Positions 1 to 6,157 are shown, numbered from the stretch's first letter. The stretch is DNA of 16,638 bases from JAWPNA01 sp045402695 (GCA_045402695.1 JAWPNA010000401.1:1-16638); one strand, 5' to 3'. Made by a program: numbers and translations. Notes: generated by a model from the letters alone, not told the origin.

Positions 1-47
1 GCCTGCATCTCCTGGGCCTGCTTCATCAGCTTGTTGATGTTGACCAT
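1..47 (-). CDS. ybaB: YbaB/EbfC-family nucleoid-associated protein (5' end only)
   Basis: Only the first 15 codons are visible; the gene runs off the left edge. They read MVNINKLMKQAQEMQ, the typical start of the YbaB/EbfC family, small dimeric DNA-binding proteins that associate with the nucleoid and are usually encoded between dnaX and recR. The ATG lies three bases after the dnaX stop. A GGAGGG Shine-Dalgarno (58-63 on the minus strand) sits ten bases upstream, inside the last dnaX codons, so translation is probably coupled to dnaX. Identity rests on the N-terminal motif and the neighbour; recR would be expected next, outside the window. Confidence 0.85.
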   Translation of the reverse strand, partial: MVNINKLMKQAQEMQ

Positions 48-50
48 CGA

Positions 51-1814
51 TCAACTACCCTCCCGGATGTCCACGATCTGCCCCTTGAACAGGTCCATGA
101 CGGAGCGGACGAGGGGCTCGGCCAAGGCCTCGCCGATGAGGCGCTCGCGCTTCAGCAAAGGCGCCGAGCCCTGGCCCTCCCGGCCCGCCACCGCGGAGAG
201 GTCGGCGTCGGACGGAGCCTCCGGCTCGACTCGCACCTCGATGGTCCTGCCCATCACCGCGCCGGCGGCCTCGCGCAGCACCGAGAGATTGTCGGCCGAT
301 TCCAGCGCCGTTTTGAGAAAACCCTGCTTCTCGCGCACCGTCACCACGAGCGTGCCGTCCGTCAGATGCACGGAAGGCGCTTGCTGCAGAAACGTCGCCA
401 GCGACAACTTCTGCTCGGCGATTCGATCCAGGATGCGGGAGACTTCCGGTGAATGCTCCCCCGGGGCAGATCCGCCGGCGGGTTTTCCGCCCGGAGGCTC
501 GGCCGCGCTTTCCGGGGCCCGGCCCACGGGCGTCACCGAGGTGAAGCGCAGGCCGCCCCGTGCCCCGGAGGGCGTCGCCGTCGAGGAACCAGCCGTGCCG
601 CCGGTCGAGCCGTGGGCCGTTGGACTGCCGGGGGCACGGCCGTGGGCGGGGCCGCCCAGCGCCCCTCCCGCCGCTCCGATTCCGCGGATCAGATCCTCGA
701 TGGGAGTCAGGTCGGCGAGCCGGATCATCTTCAGCGCGGAGGCCTCCAGCAGGAACCTCGGGTGCTCCTCGCGCCGGATCCGAGCCGAGAGATCCAGCAT
801 CGCCGTCATGAGCCGCAGCAGGCCGTCCTGAGAGAAGACCTCCGCCAGCTCGCCGCACTCCGCGACCTGGTCCTCGCTCAGGCCGAGAGAGGCGGCCGCT
901 TCCGCTCCCGCCGCCTTGTGGACCATCATGTCGCGCACCCGGGCGAGCGCCTCACGAGAGAAGTTGGTCAGGTCGGCCCCCGCCTGGGACAGCCGCTCGA
1001 TGACGGCCAGGACGCCGGCGGAGTCCTTCCGGCCGATCGTCTCGATGAATTCGCGCGTCAGCCGCCGGTCGATGAGCCCCAACGCGGCGCGGACACTTTC
1101 GCCGGTCACCTCGCGGCCGGCGTAGGCGATCACCTGATCCAACAGGCTCAGTCCGTCTCGCATCGATCCGGCTGCGAGACCCGCGATCAGGTCGTAGGCC
1201 TCCCGCGAGCCCTTGATCTTCTCGGCCTTTCCGGTGCGCTCCATGGCGGCGGCGATCTCCTGGCTCGACACCCGCCGGCACGCCAGGTGCAGGCACCGCG
1301 ACATGATCGTCTCGGGCACTTCCTCCGGCTCCGTCGTGGCGAACAGGAACACGATACGCGGCGGCGGCTCCTCCAGGATCTTCAGCAGCGCGTTGAAGGC
1401 GGTCTCCGACAGCATGTGGACTTCGTCGATCAGGAAGATCTTGTGGCGATCGCGCGCCGGGGCGTAGCGCGCGGCCTCGCGCAGCGGGTCCACGTCTTCG
1501 ACCTTCCTGTTGGAGGCGCCGTCGATCTCGATGACGTCCATCGAGGAGCCCACGGCGATCTCCGTGCACGGATCGCACGTCGAGCACGGGTCGGTGGTCG
1601 GCCCCTTGACGCAGTTCAGCGCCCGCGCGAAGAGCCGCGCCAGCGTCGTCTTGCCCACGCCGCGCGTGCCGGAGAAGAGATACGCGTGGTGGAGCCGCCC
1701 GGTGGAGATGGCGTTCTTCAGCGTCGTCACGACGCTCGGCTGTCCGACGACCTCGTCGAAGGCCCGGGGACGGTATTTGCGCGCAAGGACCTGGTAGGGC
1801 GCCGTGACGGCCAT
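51..1814 (-). CDS. dnaX: DNA polymerase III subunit tau/gamma (clamp-loader ATPase)
   Basis: This is the AAA+ clamp-loader subunit that helps load the sliding clamp and links replicative polymerases. Visible motifs are Walker A GTRGVGKT (residues 49-56), a zinc-binding Cys set (C68, C77, C80, C83), Walker B IFLIDEVHM (126-134), sensor-1 ATTEP (159-163) and the arginine-finger motif SRC (172-174). A helical collar domain follows to about residue 370. A Gly/Pro/Ala-rich linker (about 378-455) precedes a C-terminal tau-like domain. The length, 587 aa, is normal. The ATG has AGGA seven bases upstream. It lies 44 bases after the SRP RNA and three bases before ybaB, all on one strand, a conserved bacterial block. 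I saw no A-rich slippery heptamer that would yield a shorter gamma form by frameshifting. Confidence 0.97.
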   Translation of the reverse strand: MAVTAPYQVLARKYRPRAFDEVVGQPSVVTTLKNAISTGRLHHAYLFSGTRGVGKTTLARLFARALNCVKGPTTDPCSTCDPCTEIAVGSSMDVIEIDGASNRKVEDVDPLREAARYAPARDRHKIFLIDEVHMLSETAFNALLKILEEPPPRIVFLFATTEPEEVPETIMSRCLHLACRRVSSQEIAAAMERTGKAEKIKGSREAYDLIAGLAAGSMRDGLSLLDQVIAYAGREVTGESVRAALGLIDRRLTREFIETIGRKDSAGVLAVIERLSQAGADLTNFSREALARVRDMMVHKAAGAEAAASLGLSEDQVAECGELAEVFSQDGLLRLMTAMLDLSARIRREEHPRFLLEASALKMIRLADLTPIEDLIRGIGAAGGALGGPAHGRAPGSPTAHGSTGGTAGSSTATPSGARGGLRFTSVTPVGRAPESAAEPPGGKPAGGSAPGEHSPEVSRILDRIAEQKLSLATFLQQAPSVHLTDGTLVVTVREKQGFLKTALESADNLSVLREAAGAVMGRTIEVRVEPEAPSDADLSAVAGREGQGSAPLLKRERLIGEALAEPLVRSVMDLFKGQIVDIREGS

Positions 1815-1858
1815 GGAGCGATCCTGATTCGACTGCGGCGCGGGAGGCGACGCGTGAG

Positions 1859-2124
1859 TGGTCGTGCACCCTCCTTCGAAGCGCGCATGGCGCCGACCGC
1901 TGGGCGGTGGAGCCCAAGGCGACCCGTGGCACCTACGAAGATCCGCTTACCGCTGCTCCCTTCCGGGCCTGACGGGGTTCACGGGTTCGTACTGCACGGG
2001 GCTCGGGCCCGCTTGATCCACCTTCACGATCGGGCCGCCGCATTCCCCTCTGGGAGGGAGTTCAGCCCTGCTGTAGCGGATTGCAGGTGACAGGGCACCG
2101 CTAGCTCCCCGCCTAGCACGACCA
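1859..2124 (-). ncRNA. ffs: Signal recognition particle RNA, large bacterial type with Alu domain
   Basis: This is the RNA scaffold of the signal recognition particle, which binds Ffh and delivers nascent membrane proteins. On the minus strand the apical S-domain hairpin is unmistakable: GTCAGG, a GGAA tetraloop (1961-1964) and GGAGCAGC (1952-1973 overall). The 5' part (about 2040-2115) contains GGCGGGGAG, AGCGGTGCCCTG, CCTGCAATCCGCT and AGCAGGGC, matching from memory the Alu domain of the Bacillus scRNA. The ends close with nine perfect pairs: TGGTCGTGC (2116-2124) with GCACGACCA (1859-1867). The resulting length, about 266 nt, equals the large bacterial class rather than 4.5S RNA. It lies just upstream of dnaX, as in Bacillus. 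Mature ends could extend by a few bases. Confidence 0.93.
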
Positions 2125-2140
2125 AAGCCAGAACGGCCGC

Positions 2141-2170
2141 AGAATAGCCCTGTCGGCCTGCTCCGGTCAA
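2141..2170 (-). promoter_or_regulatory. Sigma-70-type promoter of the SRP RNA (and possibly dnaX-ybaB)
   Basis: Read on the minus strand: -35 TTGACC (2165-2170), an 18-base spacer and -10 TATTCT (2141-2146). The predicted start is near 2134, about ten bases before the closing helix of the SRP RNA. I see no U-tract terminator between the SRP RNA and dnaX, so read-through into dnaX is plausible. Confidence 0.72.
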
Positions 2171-2200
2171 CCATGGCGCTCGCTGGAGCCGCGCCCCGCC

Positions 2201-2229
2201 TTGCAAGATACGGCCTCGCTTCCTATGAT
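2201..2229 (+). promoter_or_regulatory. Candidate sigma-70-type promoter for the cytochrome-redoxin pair
   Basis: TTGCAA (2201-2206), a 17-base spacer and TATGAT (2224-2229) predict a transcript start near 2236. It diverges from the SRP RNA promoter, with about 30 bases between the two -35 boxes. If correct, it leaves almost no leader before the TTG at 2244 and so favours the GTG at 2304 as the cytochrome start. Confidence 0.55.
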
Positions 2230-2303
2230 CCCAGCCGTCTTCCTTGCCTGCACAGTCTGCATCATCAGGCCCACGACTTCGGGCTCATGACAGCAGGAGG
2301 AAT

Positions 2304-3248
2304 GTGACAGCCGCTGCCATCCTGGCAATCCTGGCGTGCTCGGTGCTCGCCGCCTCGCCGGCGCCCTCCGTGTCGGGAAGTGGATTGCCGGGCCATCAAG
2401 GCTCGGATCTCTGCATGGGGTGCCATCCGGTCCAGTACCAGGAATGGGCGAGGTCCCTTCACGCGCGCACAGTGCGTCCCCCGTCGGAATCGGAAATCAG
2501 GCTGCTGAGCCGCTCGCTGCTGTGCGGCGACCAGGAGGCGAAGCTCGTCCTTGGGGAAAGGCACGGCCTCCGCTTCATGGTCAACTCCGAGAGAGAGCCG
2601 GGCAGGCATGTGCTGCTGCCTTGCCGGTATGACGTGGGGCCCGCATCCTGGACGCACTTGCACGAGACCGATTGGATGACCCTGACGTGGGAGAAGGGGT
2701 GCGGCGCATGCCACACGACCGGCTTTTCGTCGGACGATTTCACATTTCGCGAGATGAAGGTGGGATGCGAGTCGTGCCATGGCCCCGCCGTCCGCCACGG
2801 GGCCCCCGGAGGATACGAGACGCGGGGCGGCATGATCGCCTTCAAGACGCTGCACGCCGAGGACGAGGTGACCATCTGCGCGTCGTGCCATCTGCAGGGC
2901 GGCGTATCGAGGAAGACGGGCCTCGGCTACGCGTACAACTACGTGCCGGGCGACGACCTGCTCGCCGATTACACATTCGACTGGGAGTCGCTGGGCAAGG
3001 AACCGGAGAAGGCAGGCAACCCGATCGACATCCATCAGAAACTCGTGATCAGGGACCTGATCGGGCCGCGCGACGCGGGCGCGGGAAGGGAAGCGGGCCT
3101 GCGCTGCTCGAGTTGCCATGCCTTTCACGAGGTGCGGCACGAGAAGCACCAGAAGCTGGCGCGGCAGGAGCTCTGCCAAGTGTGCCACGAGAAAACCGAC
3201 TTCAAGGTGAAGGAGTACATTCAGGCATGCAACGTCTGCGAGTTCTGA
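2304..3248 (+). CDS. Secreted multiheme cytochrome c (six CxxCH motifs)
   Basis: This is an exported electron-transfer protein of 314 aa from the chosen start. Six heme-attachment motifs are visible: CMGCH (37-41), CGACH (133-137), CESCH (155-159), CASCH (192-196), CSSCH (268-272) and CQVCH (291-295). A seventh CxxC at 309-312 is followed by Glu instead of His. A hydrophobic segment (AAAILAILACSVLAA) near the N-terminus looks like a signal peptide, as periplasmic heme attachment requires. I chose the GTG at 2304 because AGGAGG lies three bases upstream and a promoter candidate ends at 2229. A TTG at 2244 would add 20 residues containing several arginines, giving a better charged n-region, so the start is uncertain. 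The partner electron donor or acceptor cannot be inferred. The last 22 bases overlap the redoxin gene, so the two proteins are probably made together. Confidence 0.88.
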   Translation: MTAAAILAILACSVLAASPAPSVSGSGLPGHQGSDLCMGCHPVQYQEWARSLHARTVRPPSESEIRLLSRSLLCGDQEAKLVLGERHGLRFMVNSEREPGRHVLLPCRYDVGPASWTHLHETDWMTLTWEKGCGACHTTGFSSDDFTFREMKVGCESCHGPAVRHGAPGGYETRGGMIAFKTLHAEDEVTICASCHLQGGVSRKTGLGYAYNYVPGDDLLADYTFDWESLGKEPEKAGNPIDIHQKLVIRDLIGPRDAGAGREAGLRCSSCHAFHEVRHEKHQKLARQELCQVCHEKTDFKVKEYIQACNVCEF

Positions 3249-4345
3249 TCCTGGCGTCCATGGTGGCCATGATTGCGAGTCTGGGGGCGCACGCCTGGTT
3301 TCTCGCGGGGGAGTCCGGACCTGCGGCCGGCGAGCCGGGAAAGCCTTTTCCCCCGATGAGGGTGCGGGCGCTGTATCCGGGCGAAGCCGATCCCAAGGCG
3401 CTCGACCTCGGCGCATCACTGGGCAAGCTCCCGGTGATCATCTGCTACTTCATGCTGGGAGAGCCGGCCGGCGAGGAAACGCTCCTGACCGTGCAGCAGA
3501 TGGCCAACGGCCCCGTCAAGGGCGGGGCCGACTTCTTCGGCGCCACGCGGCCAGGCAAAAAGTTCACCATCGGACAGGCTGTCACGAGGCTCGCCTTGCT
3601 GGGCGTCTCGATCCCCGTCATCGTGGACGAGAGGTTCGAGCTGGGCGCGGCGCTGGGCGTGGCCCAGGCCCCCGCAATCAGCCTGATCGACGCCGAGGGA
3701 GTCCTGCGCATCAATGAGGCCAAGAGCCTCATGCAGCTCGTGCGGGGGAGGGCCTCGATGGCGGACGCCATCACGGCCGCCGTCCGGAGAAAGCCAATCC
3801 CCACCGTGAAGGAGCTCCCGCGCTACTACCCCGTCACTGAGCTGGTGGGCACGAGGTACTCCGACTTCACGCTCAAAACCTTCAAGGGGACCGATCGGGT
3901 CAAGCTCTCGGATCACGTCGGTTCGGATCACGTTGGCAAGGAGAAGAAGCTCACGGGGCTGCTGTTCTGGCACCCCAACTGCACGCACTGCAAGGTCGCG
4001 TTGCCCAGCATCATGACCGCGTACCGCAGGTACCAGAAGCTGCTGGACTTCGTGTCGGTGGTGGACATCAAGAACGCCGACGAAGCGCGAAACGCGGAAG
4101 ACACCATCAAGGCGCATGGCCTCACCTTCCCGGTGCTCGAGGATGAGGGCCGACGCGTGCACGACCTGTACAAGGTCGTCTCAACTCCCACCTTCATCTT
4201 CGTGAAGCCGGACGGGACGGTCGACTCGGCCTACACCAGCGCCGACGTCAACTACTTCACGGTGATCCAGGCCCGGATCCGCGCCGTCCTGAACGTGCCG
4301 GTCGGCAGCAAGTCAGGGACGGCGAAGCCGGCCACCGCCCCGTGA
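3227..4345 (+). CDS. Tandem thioredoxin-fold (redoxin/TlpA-like) protein, probably exported
   Basis: The protein has 372 aa. Residues 5-26 form a hydrophobic signal peptide or membrane anchor after the positive start MQRLR. Two thioredoxin-like halves follow. The first (about 38-190) has the peroxiredoxin-like strand order and a cis-Pro loop (QAPAISLIDAEG) but no CxxC. The second (about 205-355) carries the redox motif C252-T-H-C255 after FWHPN, and a cis-proline in STPTFIFVKPDG (P321). The second half resembles TlpA/ResA-type proteins, which in related systems keep heme-binding cysteines of apocytochromes reduced; that would suit the neighbouring cytochrome, but it is inference. The ATG overlaps the cytochrome by 22 bases, with AAGGAG eleven bases upstream. 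An open frame extends upstream to 2672, but that part merely shadows the cytochrome. The 3' end overlaps the convergent ykgJ-like gene. Confidence 0.87.
   Translation: MQRLRVLILASMVAMIASLGAHAWFLAGESGPAAGEPGKPFPPMRVRALYPGEADPKALDLGASLGKLPVIICYFMLGEPAGEETLLTVQQMANGPVKGGADFFGATRPGKKFTIGQAVTRLALLGVSIPVIVDERFELGAALGVAQAPAISLIDAEGVLRINEAKSLMQLVRGRASMADAITAAVRRKPIPTVKELPRYYPVTELVGTRYSDFTLKTFKGTDRVKLSDHVGSDHVGKEKKLTGLLFWHPNCTHCKVALPSIMTAYRRYQKLLDFVSVVDIKNADEARNAEDTIKAHGLTFPVLEDEGRRVHDLYKVVSTPTFIFVKPDGTVDSAYTSADVNYFTVIQARIRAVLNVPVGSKSGTAKPATAP
3908..3937 (+). repeat. 15-bp tandem duplication inside the redoxin gene
   Basis: Codons for Ser-Asp-His-Val-Gly occur twice in a row (3908-3922 and 3923-3937), differing only at two third-codon positions. 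The duplication is in frame, at the linker entering the second thioredoxin domain (residues 228-237). Confidence 0.85.
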
Positions 4346-4933
4346 GTGCTCCTTGCGCGACATCCCCGCGAGGAGCTGCTCGTCGGGCACGATCAATTGG
4401 AGGATGGTCCTCTCTCCCTTCCGCACCGGAGCGCAGCACTCCCGGCGCCGCGTGAACCAGGCGTAGCCCACGTCCAGGGCGCGGTCCTCCACCGCCAGGG
4501 GCCACAGAAGGCAGATGGCCGGCTTCAGGGCGTAGGGGCTGCCCAGACGATCCGCGCCAGCCACCTGCAGCGCGCAGCGGCCGTCCTCGCGGTAGAAGAC
4601 GCACGCGCCCGCGGCCACACGCGTCGAGGTGCTGCGGCCGCATGTGAAGTCGAGGTCCTTCGTGGTTCTCCTGCTGAACCAGCGGGCCGGGTCGTTCCGC
4701 GCCGACGAGGTCATCGCCTCGCGCACGATGACCGCGTTGGTCAGGATCCGATCGCGTTCCTTCAGCGAAACCGTCGTGCCCCCCCGACAGCACCGGCCGT
4801 TGCAGTTGCGGACGGACGCCCTGCCGATGAACAGCTTGCGGTGGACGCGCGGGCCGACGCACGACACGTTCAGGCCGAGGTGGTCCCGTATCACGGCGAA
4901 CAGCCTGGTGAGGGTCGAAGTCTTTTCCAGCAT
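4313..4933 (-). CDS. YkgJ/DUF3109-like cysteine-cluster protein (putative metal binding)
   Basis: The protein has 206 aa and a cysteine pattern typical of YkgJ-type putative zinc- or iron-chelating proteins: C44-N-G-R-C48-C49, C98, C111 with C120 (ACVFYREDGRC), C141 in ALKPAICLLWPL, and a late pair C166-C167. No signal peptide or membrane segment is evident, so it is probably cytoplasmic. The biochemical role of this family is not established; some members are thought to hold a metal site connected with protein maturation. It stands alone on the minus strand. Its last 33 bases overlap the 3' end of the convergent redoxin gene. The ATG at 4933 is the only good start; no strong Shine-Dalgarno is seen. 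The C-terminal tail (SRGGGRLRRP) is basic and unstructured. Confidence 0.75.
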   Translation of the reverse strand: MLEKTSTLTRLFAVIRDHLGLNVSCVGPRVHRKLFIGRASVRNCNGRCCRGGTTVSLKERDRILTNAVIVREAMTSSARNDPARWFSRRTTKDLDFTCGRSTSTRVAAGACVFYREDGRCALQVAGADRLGSPYALKPAICLLWPLAVEDRALDVGYAWFTRRRECCAPVRKGERTILQLIVPDEQLLAGMSRKEHSRGGGRLRRP

Positions 4934-4973
4934 GGGATCGGCCGGCGGGCGCCGGGGCAGCCGGGCAGGCGAG

Positions 4974-5003
4974 ACTATAGCACCCCGGCCGCTCTCGGCT
5001 TAA
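4974..5003 (-). promoter_or_regulatory. Weak candidate promoter for the ykgJ-like gene
   Basis: On the minus strand, TTAAGC (4998-5003), an 18-base spacer and TATAGT (4974-4979) lie 40 bases upstream of the ATG at 4933. The -10 box is good and the -35 box poor. Apart from this and the small ORF that follows, I see nothing in the roughly 300 bases between the ykgJ-like gene and the tRNA. Confidence 0.4.
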
Positions 5004-5039
5004 CATGACCCAGGGGAACGATGGCGACTGGAGGTCATC

Positions 5040-5186
5040 ATGGGAGAGACTCGAAAACCCGGGCGCAACCCACGGCAGGGGATCACGGCGAAGGCCGCGA
5101 AATTCAAGTCACGGAAACCTGCCGCCTCATCCTCCTCATGGAGAGGCGAGAAGCCGAGGCCGCCCGCAAAGCGCCGCCATCGGTGA
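5040..5186 (+). CDS. Possible 48-residue basic mini-protein resembling the HU DNA-binding arm
   Basis: A short open frame with a near-ideal ribosome site: GGAGG (5030-5034) five bases before the ATG. Its product has 16 Arg/Lys and only two acidic residues out of 48. Residues 5-30 contain RKPGRNPRQG followed by ITAKAAKFKSRK. This resembles the beta-arm of HU/IHF proteins, where the pattern is roughly GRNP-x-TG, then ITI-AAK and F-x-x-GK, here with two residues missing after the glycine. The alpha-helical dimer body of HU is absent, and the upstream frame closes at a TAA at 5001-5003. The tail (33-48) is Arg/Pro/Lys rich. It may be a real nucleic-acid-binding small protein, a remnant of an HU paralogue, or chance. 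A competing frame from an ATG at 5021 has a weaker ribosome site and no recognisable pattern. Confidence 0.45.
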   Translation: MGETRKPGRNPRQGITAKAAKFKSRKPAASSSSWRGEKPRPPAKRRHR

Positions 5187-5214
5187 AGCTCGCCCGGGCG
5201 GCCGCGTGACTCGG

Positions 5215-5238
5215 CAGCATCTTCAGAAGGGGATGCTG
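5215..5238 (-). terminator. Hairpin immediately 3' of tRNA-Ser, possible terminator or processing signal
   Basis: CAGCATC and GATGCTG form a seven-pair stem with a ten-base loop on the minus strand. The first two stem bases are the CA of the tRNA's CCA end. No run of T follows, so it does not look like a classic intrinsic terminator. Confidence 0.4.
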
Positions 5239-5326
5239 GCGGAGAGAGTGGGATTCGAACCCACGGTGGAGTTTCCCCCACACACGCTTTCCAAGCGTGC
5301 TCCTTAAGCCACTCGGACATCTCTCC
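5237..5326 (-). tRNA. tRNA-Ser (anticodon GGA), CCA encoded
   Basis: This is a class II tRNA of 90 nt including CCA. The acceptor stem pairs GGAGAGA (5320-5326) with TCTCTCC (5241-5247), with discriminator G at 5240 and CCA at 5237-5239. The anticodon stem CACGC/GCGTG closes the loop TTGGAAA, giving anticodon GGA, which reads UCC and UCU serine codons. The T arm is GTGGG-TTCGAAT-CCCAC, and a long variable arm with GGGGG-AAA-CTCC is present, as expected for serine. It lies downstream of the methyltransferase gene on the same strand. Confidence 0.97.
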
Positions 5327-5362
5327 GCGCTTGGCCTTGATGGGATGGCTGGGAAGCGCCTC

Positions 5363-5392
5363 AGGGTAACGCAGCGCCGCGCGCCGGGTCAA
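5363..5392 (-). promoter_or_regulatory. Candidate promoter of tRNA-Ser
   Basis: On the minus strand, TTGACC (5387-5392), an 18-base spacer and TACCCT (5363-5368) predict a start about 30 bases before the tRNA. The -35 box is strong and the -10 box is weak. Confidence 0.45.
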
Positions 5393-5409
5393 CGAACAGA
5401 CAGCGCGCC

Positions 5410-5424
5410 CCGGCGCCGCGCCGG
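5410..5424 (-). terminator. GC-only hairpin just after the methyltransferase stop codon
   Basis: A 15-base imperfect palindrome (CCGGCGC, one centre base, GCGCCGG) starts two bases after the TGA. There is no T-run. It could stop or pause transcription before the tRNA promoter, but the evidence is only its structure and position. Confidence 0.35.
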
Positions 5425-5425
5425 T

Positions 5426-6043
5426 TCAACCGCGCCGCGTGCAGCTCACCAGGGACCAGAGGCCGAACAGATTGACGCGATCGATGCGGTTCACCTCGAA
5501 CAAATCGCTCTCGGTTACCACGTGCAGCGGCAGATCGAGCACGAACCCCAGGCGCTTGCTCAGAGGGTTGAGCCGCGTCTCTCCCCACCTCAGCAGTCGG
5601 TTGCGGCTGTGGAAGTGGTTGAGGAACAGTACTCGGCCGCCGGGGCGGCAGACACGGTGGACTTCCTTGATGATCTGCTCGGGCCGCTCCACGCAGCTGA
5701 TGACGTAGCACAGGAGCACCTTGTCGAAGGTGCCCTCGGGCCACTTGAGGTGCTCGGCCGACATCCGCTTCAGCTCCACGTTCGCCATGCCGAGAGACAC
5801 CACTTTCTCGGCCGCTTTCTGGAGCATCGGCAGGGAGATGTCGATGCCGGTGACTCGGCACACCTCGGGATACAGCGGCAGCGACAGGCCGGTGCCGACG
5901 CCGACCTCCAGGATGTTGTCGCCGGCCTCGATGGCCATGGCTTCGACGGCCCGCCTGCGCCCCGGCTGCAGGATCGCGTCGAATAGAAGATCGTAGACGC
6001 CCGAATACGACGAGTAGATCTGCTCGGCTCGTTCAACCGTCAT
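5426..6043 (-). CDS. Class I SAM methyltransferase, PmtA-like (phosphatidylethanolamine N-methyltransferase type)
   Basis: The protein has 205 aa with a Rossmann methyltransferase fold: motif I EVGVGTGLS (46-54), the acidic residue D68 in VTGIDIS that holds the SAM ribose, a motif IV region FDKVLLCYVIS (106-116) and the PGG turn (134-136). The N-terminal YSGVYDLLFDAILQPGRRRAV pattern and the VGVGTGLSLPLYP stretch recall Rhodobacter-type PmtA, a membrane-associated enzyme that methylates phosphatidylethanolamine on the way to phosphatidylcholine. The substrate is inferred from that likeness; ubiquinone- or menaquinone-type methyltransferases share the fold. No membrane helix is seen. The ATG has GGTGGA five bases upstream. 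It is transcribed away from the glucan operon from an interlocked promoter, and nothing else links the two functions. Confidence 0.82.
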   Translation of the reverse strand: MTVERAEQIYSSYSGVYDLLFDAILQPGRRRAVEAMAIEAGDNILEVGVGTGLSLPLYPEVCRVTGIDISLPMLQKAAEKVVSLGMANVELKRMSAEHLKWPEGTFDKVLLCYVISCVERPEQIIKEVHRVCRPGGRVLFLNHFHSRNRLLRWGETRLNPLSKRLGFVLDLPLHVVTESDLFEVNRIDRVNLFGLWSLVSCTRRG

Positions 6044-6116
6044 GACGATCCACCGCTGAGGAGTTCACAGACATCCACACGCATTCGCAGGCAGTGATCC
6101 GGGCAACGACGGCCTC

Positions 6117-6145
6117 ATTATATTGACCCTCTCCTGGGCCGTCCA
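6117..6145 (-). promoter_or_regulatory. Sigma-70-type promoter of the methyltransferase gene
   Basis: On the minus strand: TGGACG (6140-6145), 17 bases and a perfect TATAAT (6117-6122). The predicted start near 6110 leaves a leader of about 67 bases. The elements interlock with the divergent GH57 promoter. Confidence 0.65.
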
Positions 6146-6151
6146 TATACT
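6123..6151 (+). promoter_or_regulatory. Sigma-70-type promoter of the glucan operon
   Basis: TTGACC (6123-6128), 17 bases and TATACT (6146-6151), each one mismatch from consensus. Only six bases separate the -10 box from the GTG start at 6158, so transcription should begin at or next to the start codon and give a leaderless mRNA. Confidence 0.7.
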
Positions 6152-6157
6152 TCGCGC

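Noticed and set aside
51..900. Programmed frameshift in dnaX for a gamma form
   Set aside because: No A-rich slippery heptamer or obvious downstream stem was found after the ATPase and collar domains.
1910..2004. A short (about 95 nt) 4.5S-type SRP RNA
   Set aside because: A GAGCCC/GGGCTC pairing made this tempting, but the flanking sequence matches the Alu domain and closing helix of the large type.
453..2090. A long plus-strand open frame antisense to dnaX
   Set aside because: It is an antisense shadow typical of GC-rich coding DNA, runs across the SRP RNA, and its translation shows no recognisable domain.
2672..3226. An upstream extension of the redoxin gene to an ATG at 2672
   Set aside because: That stretch is a frame-shifted reading of the cytochrome. 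The signal peptide begins at the ATG at 3227.
5021..5209. A 62-residue frame overlapping the HU-arm-like mini-ORF
   Set aside because: It has a weaker ribosome site and no recognisable pattern; I prefer the frame starting at 5040.
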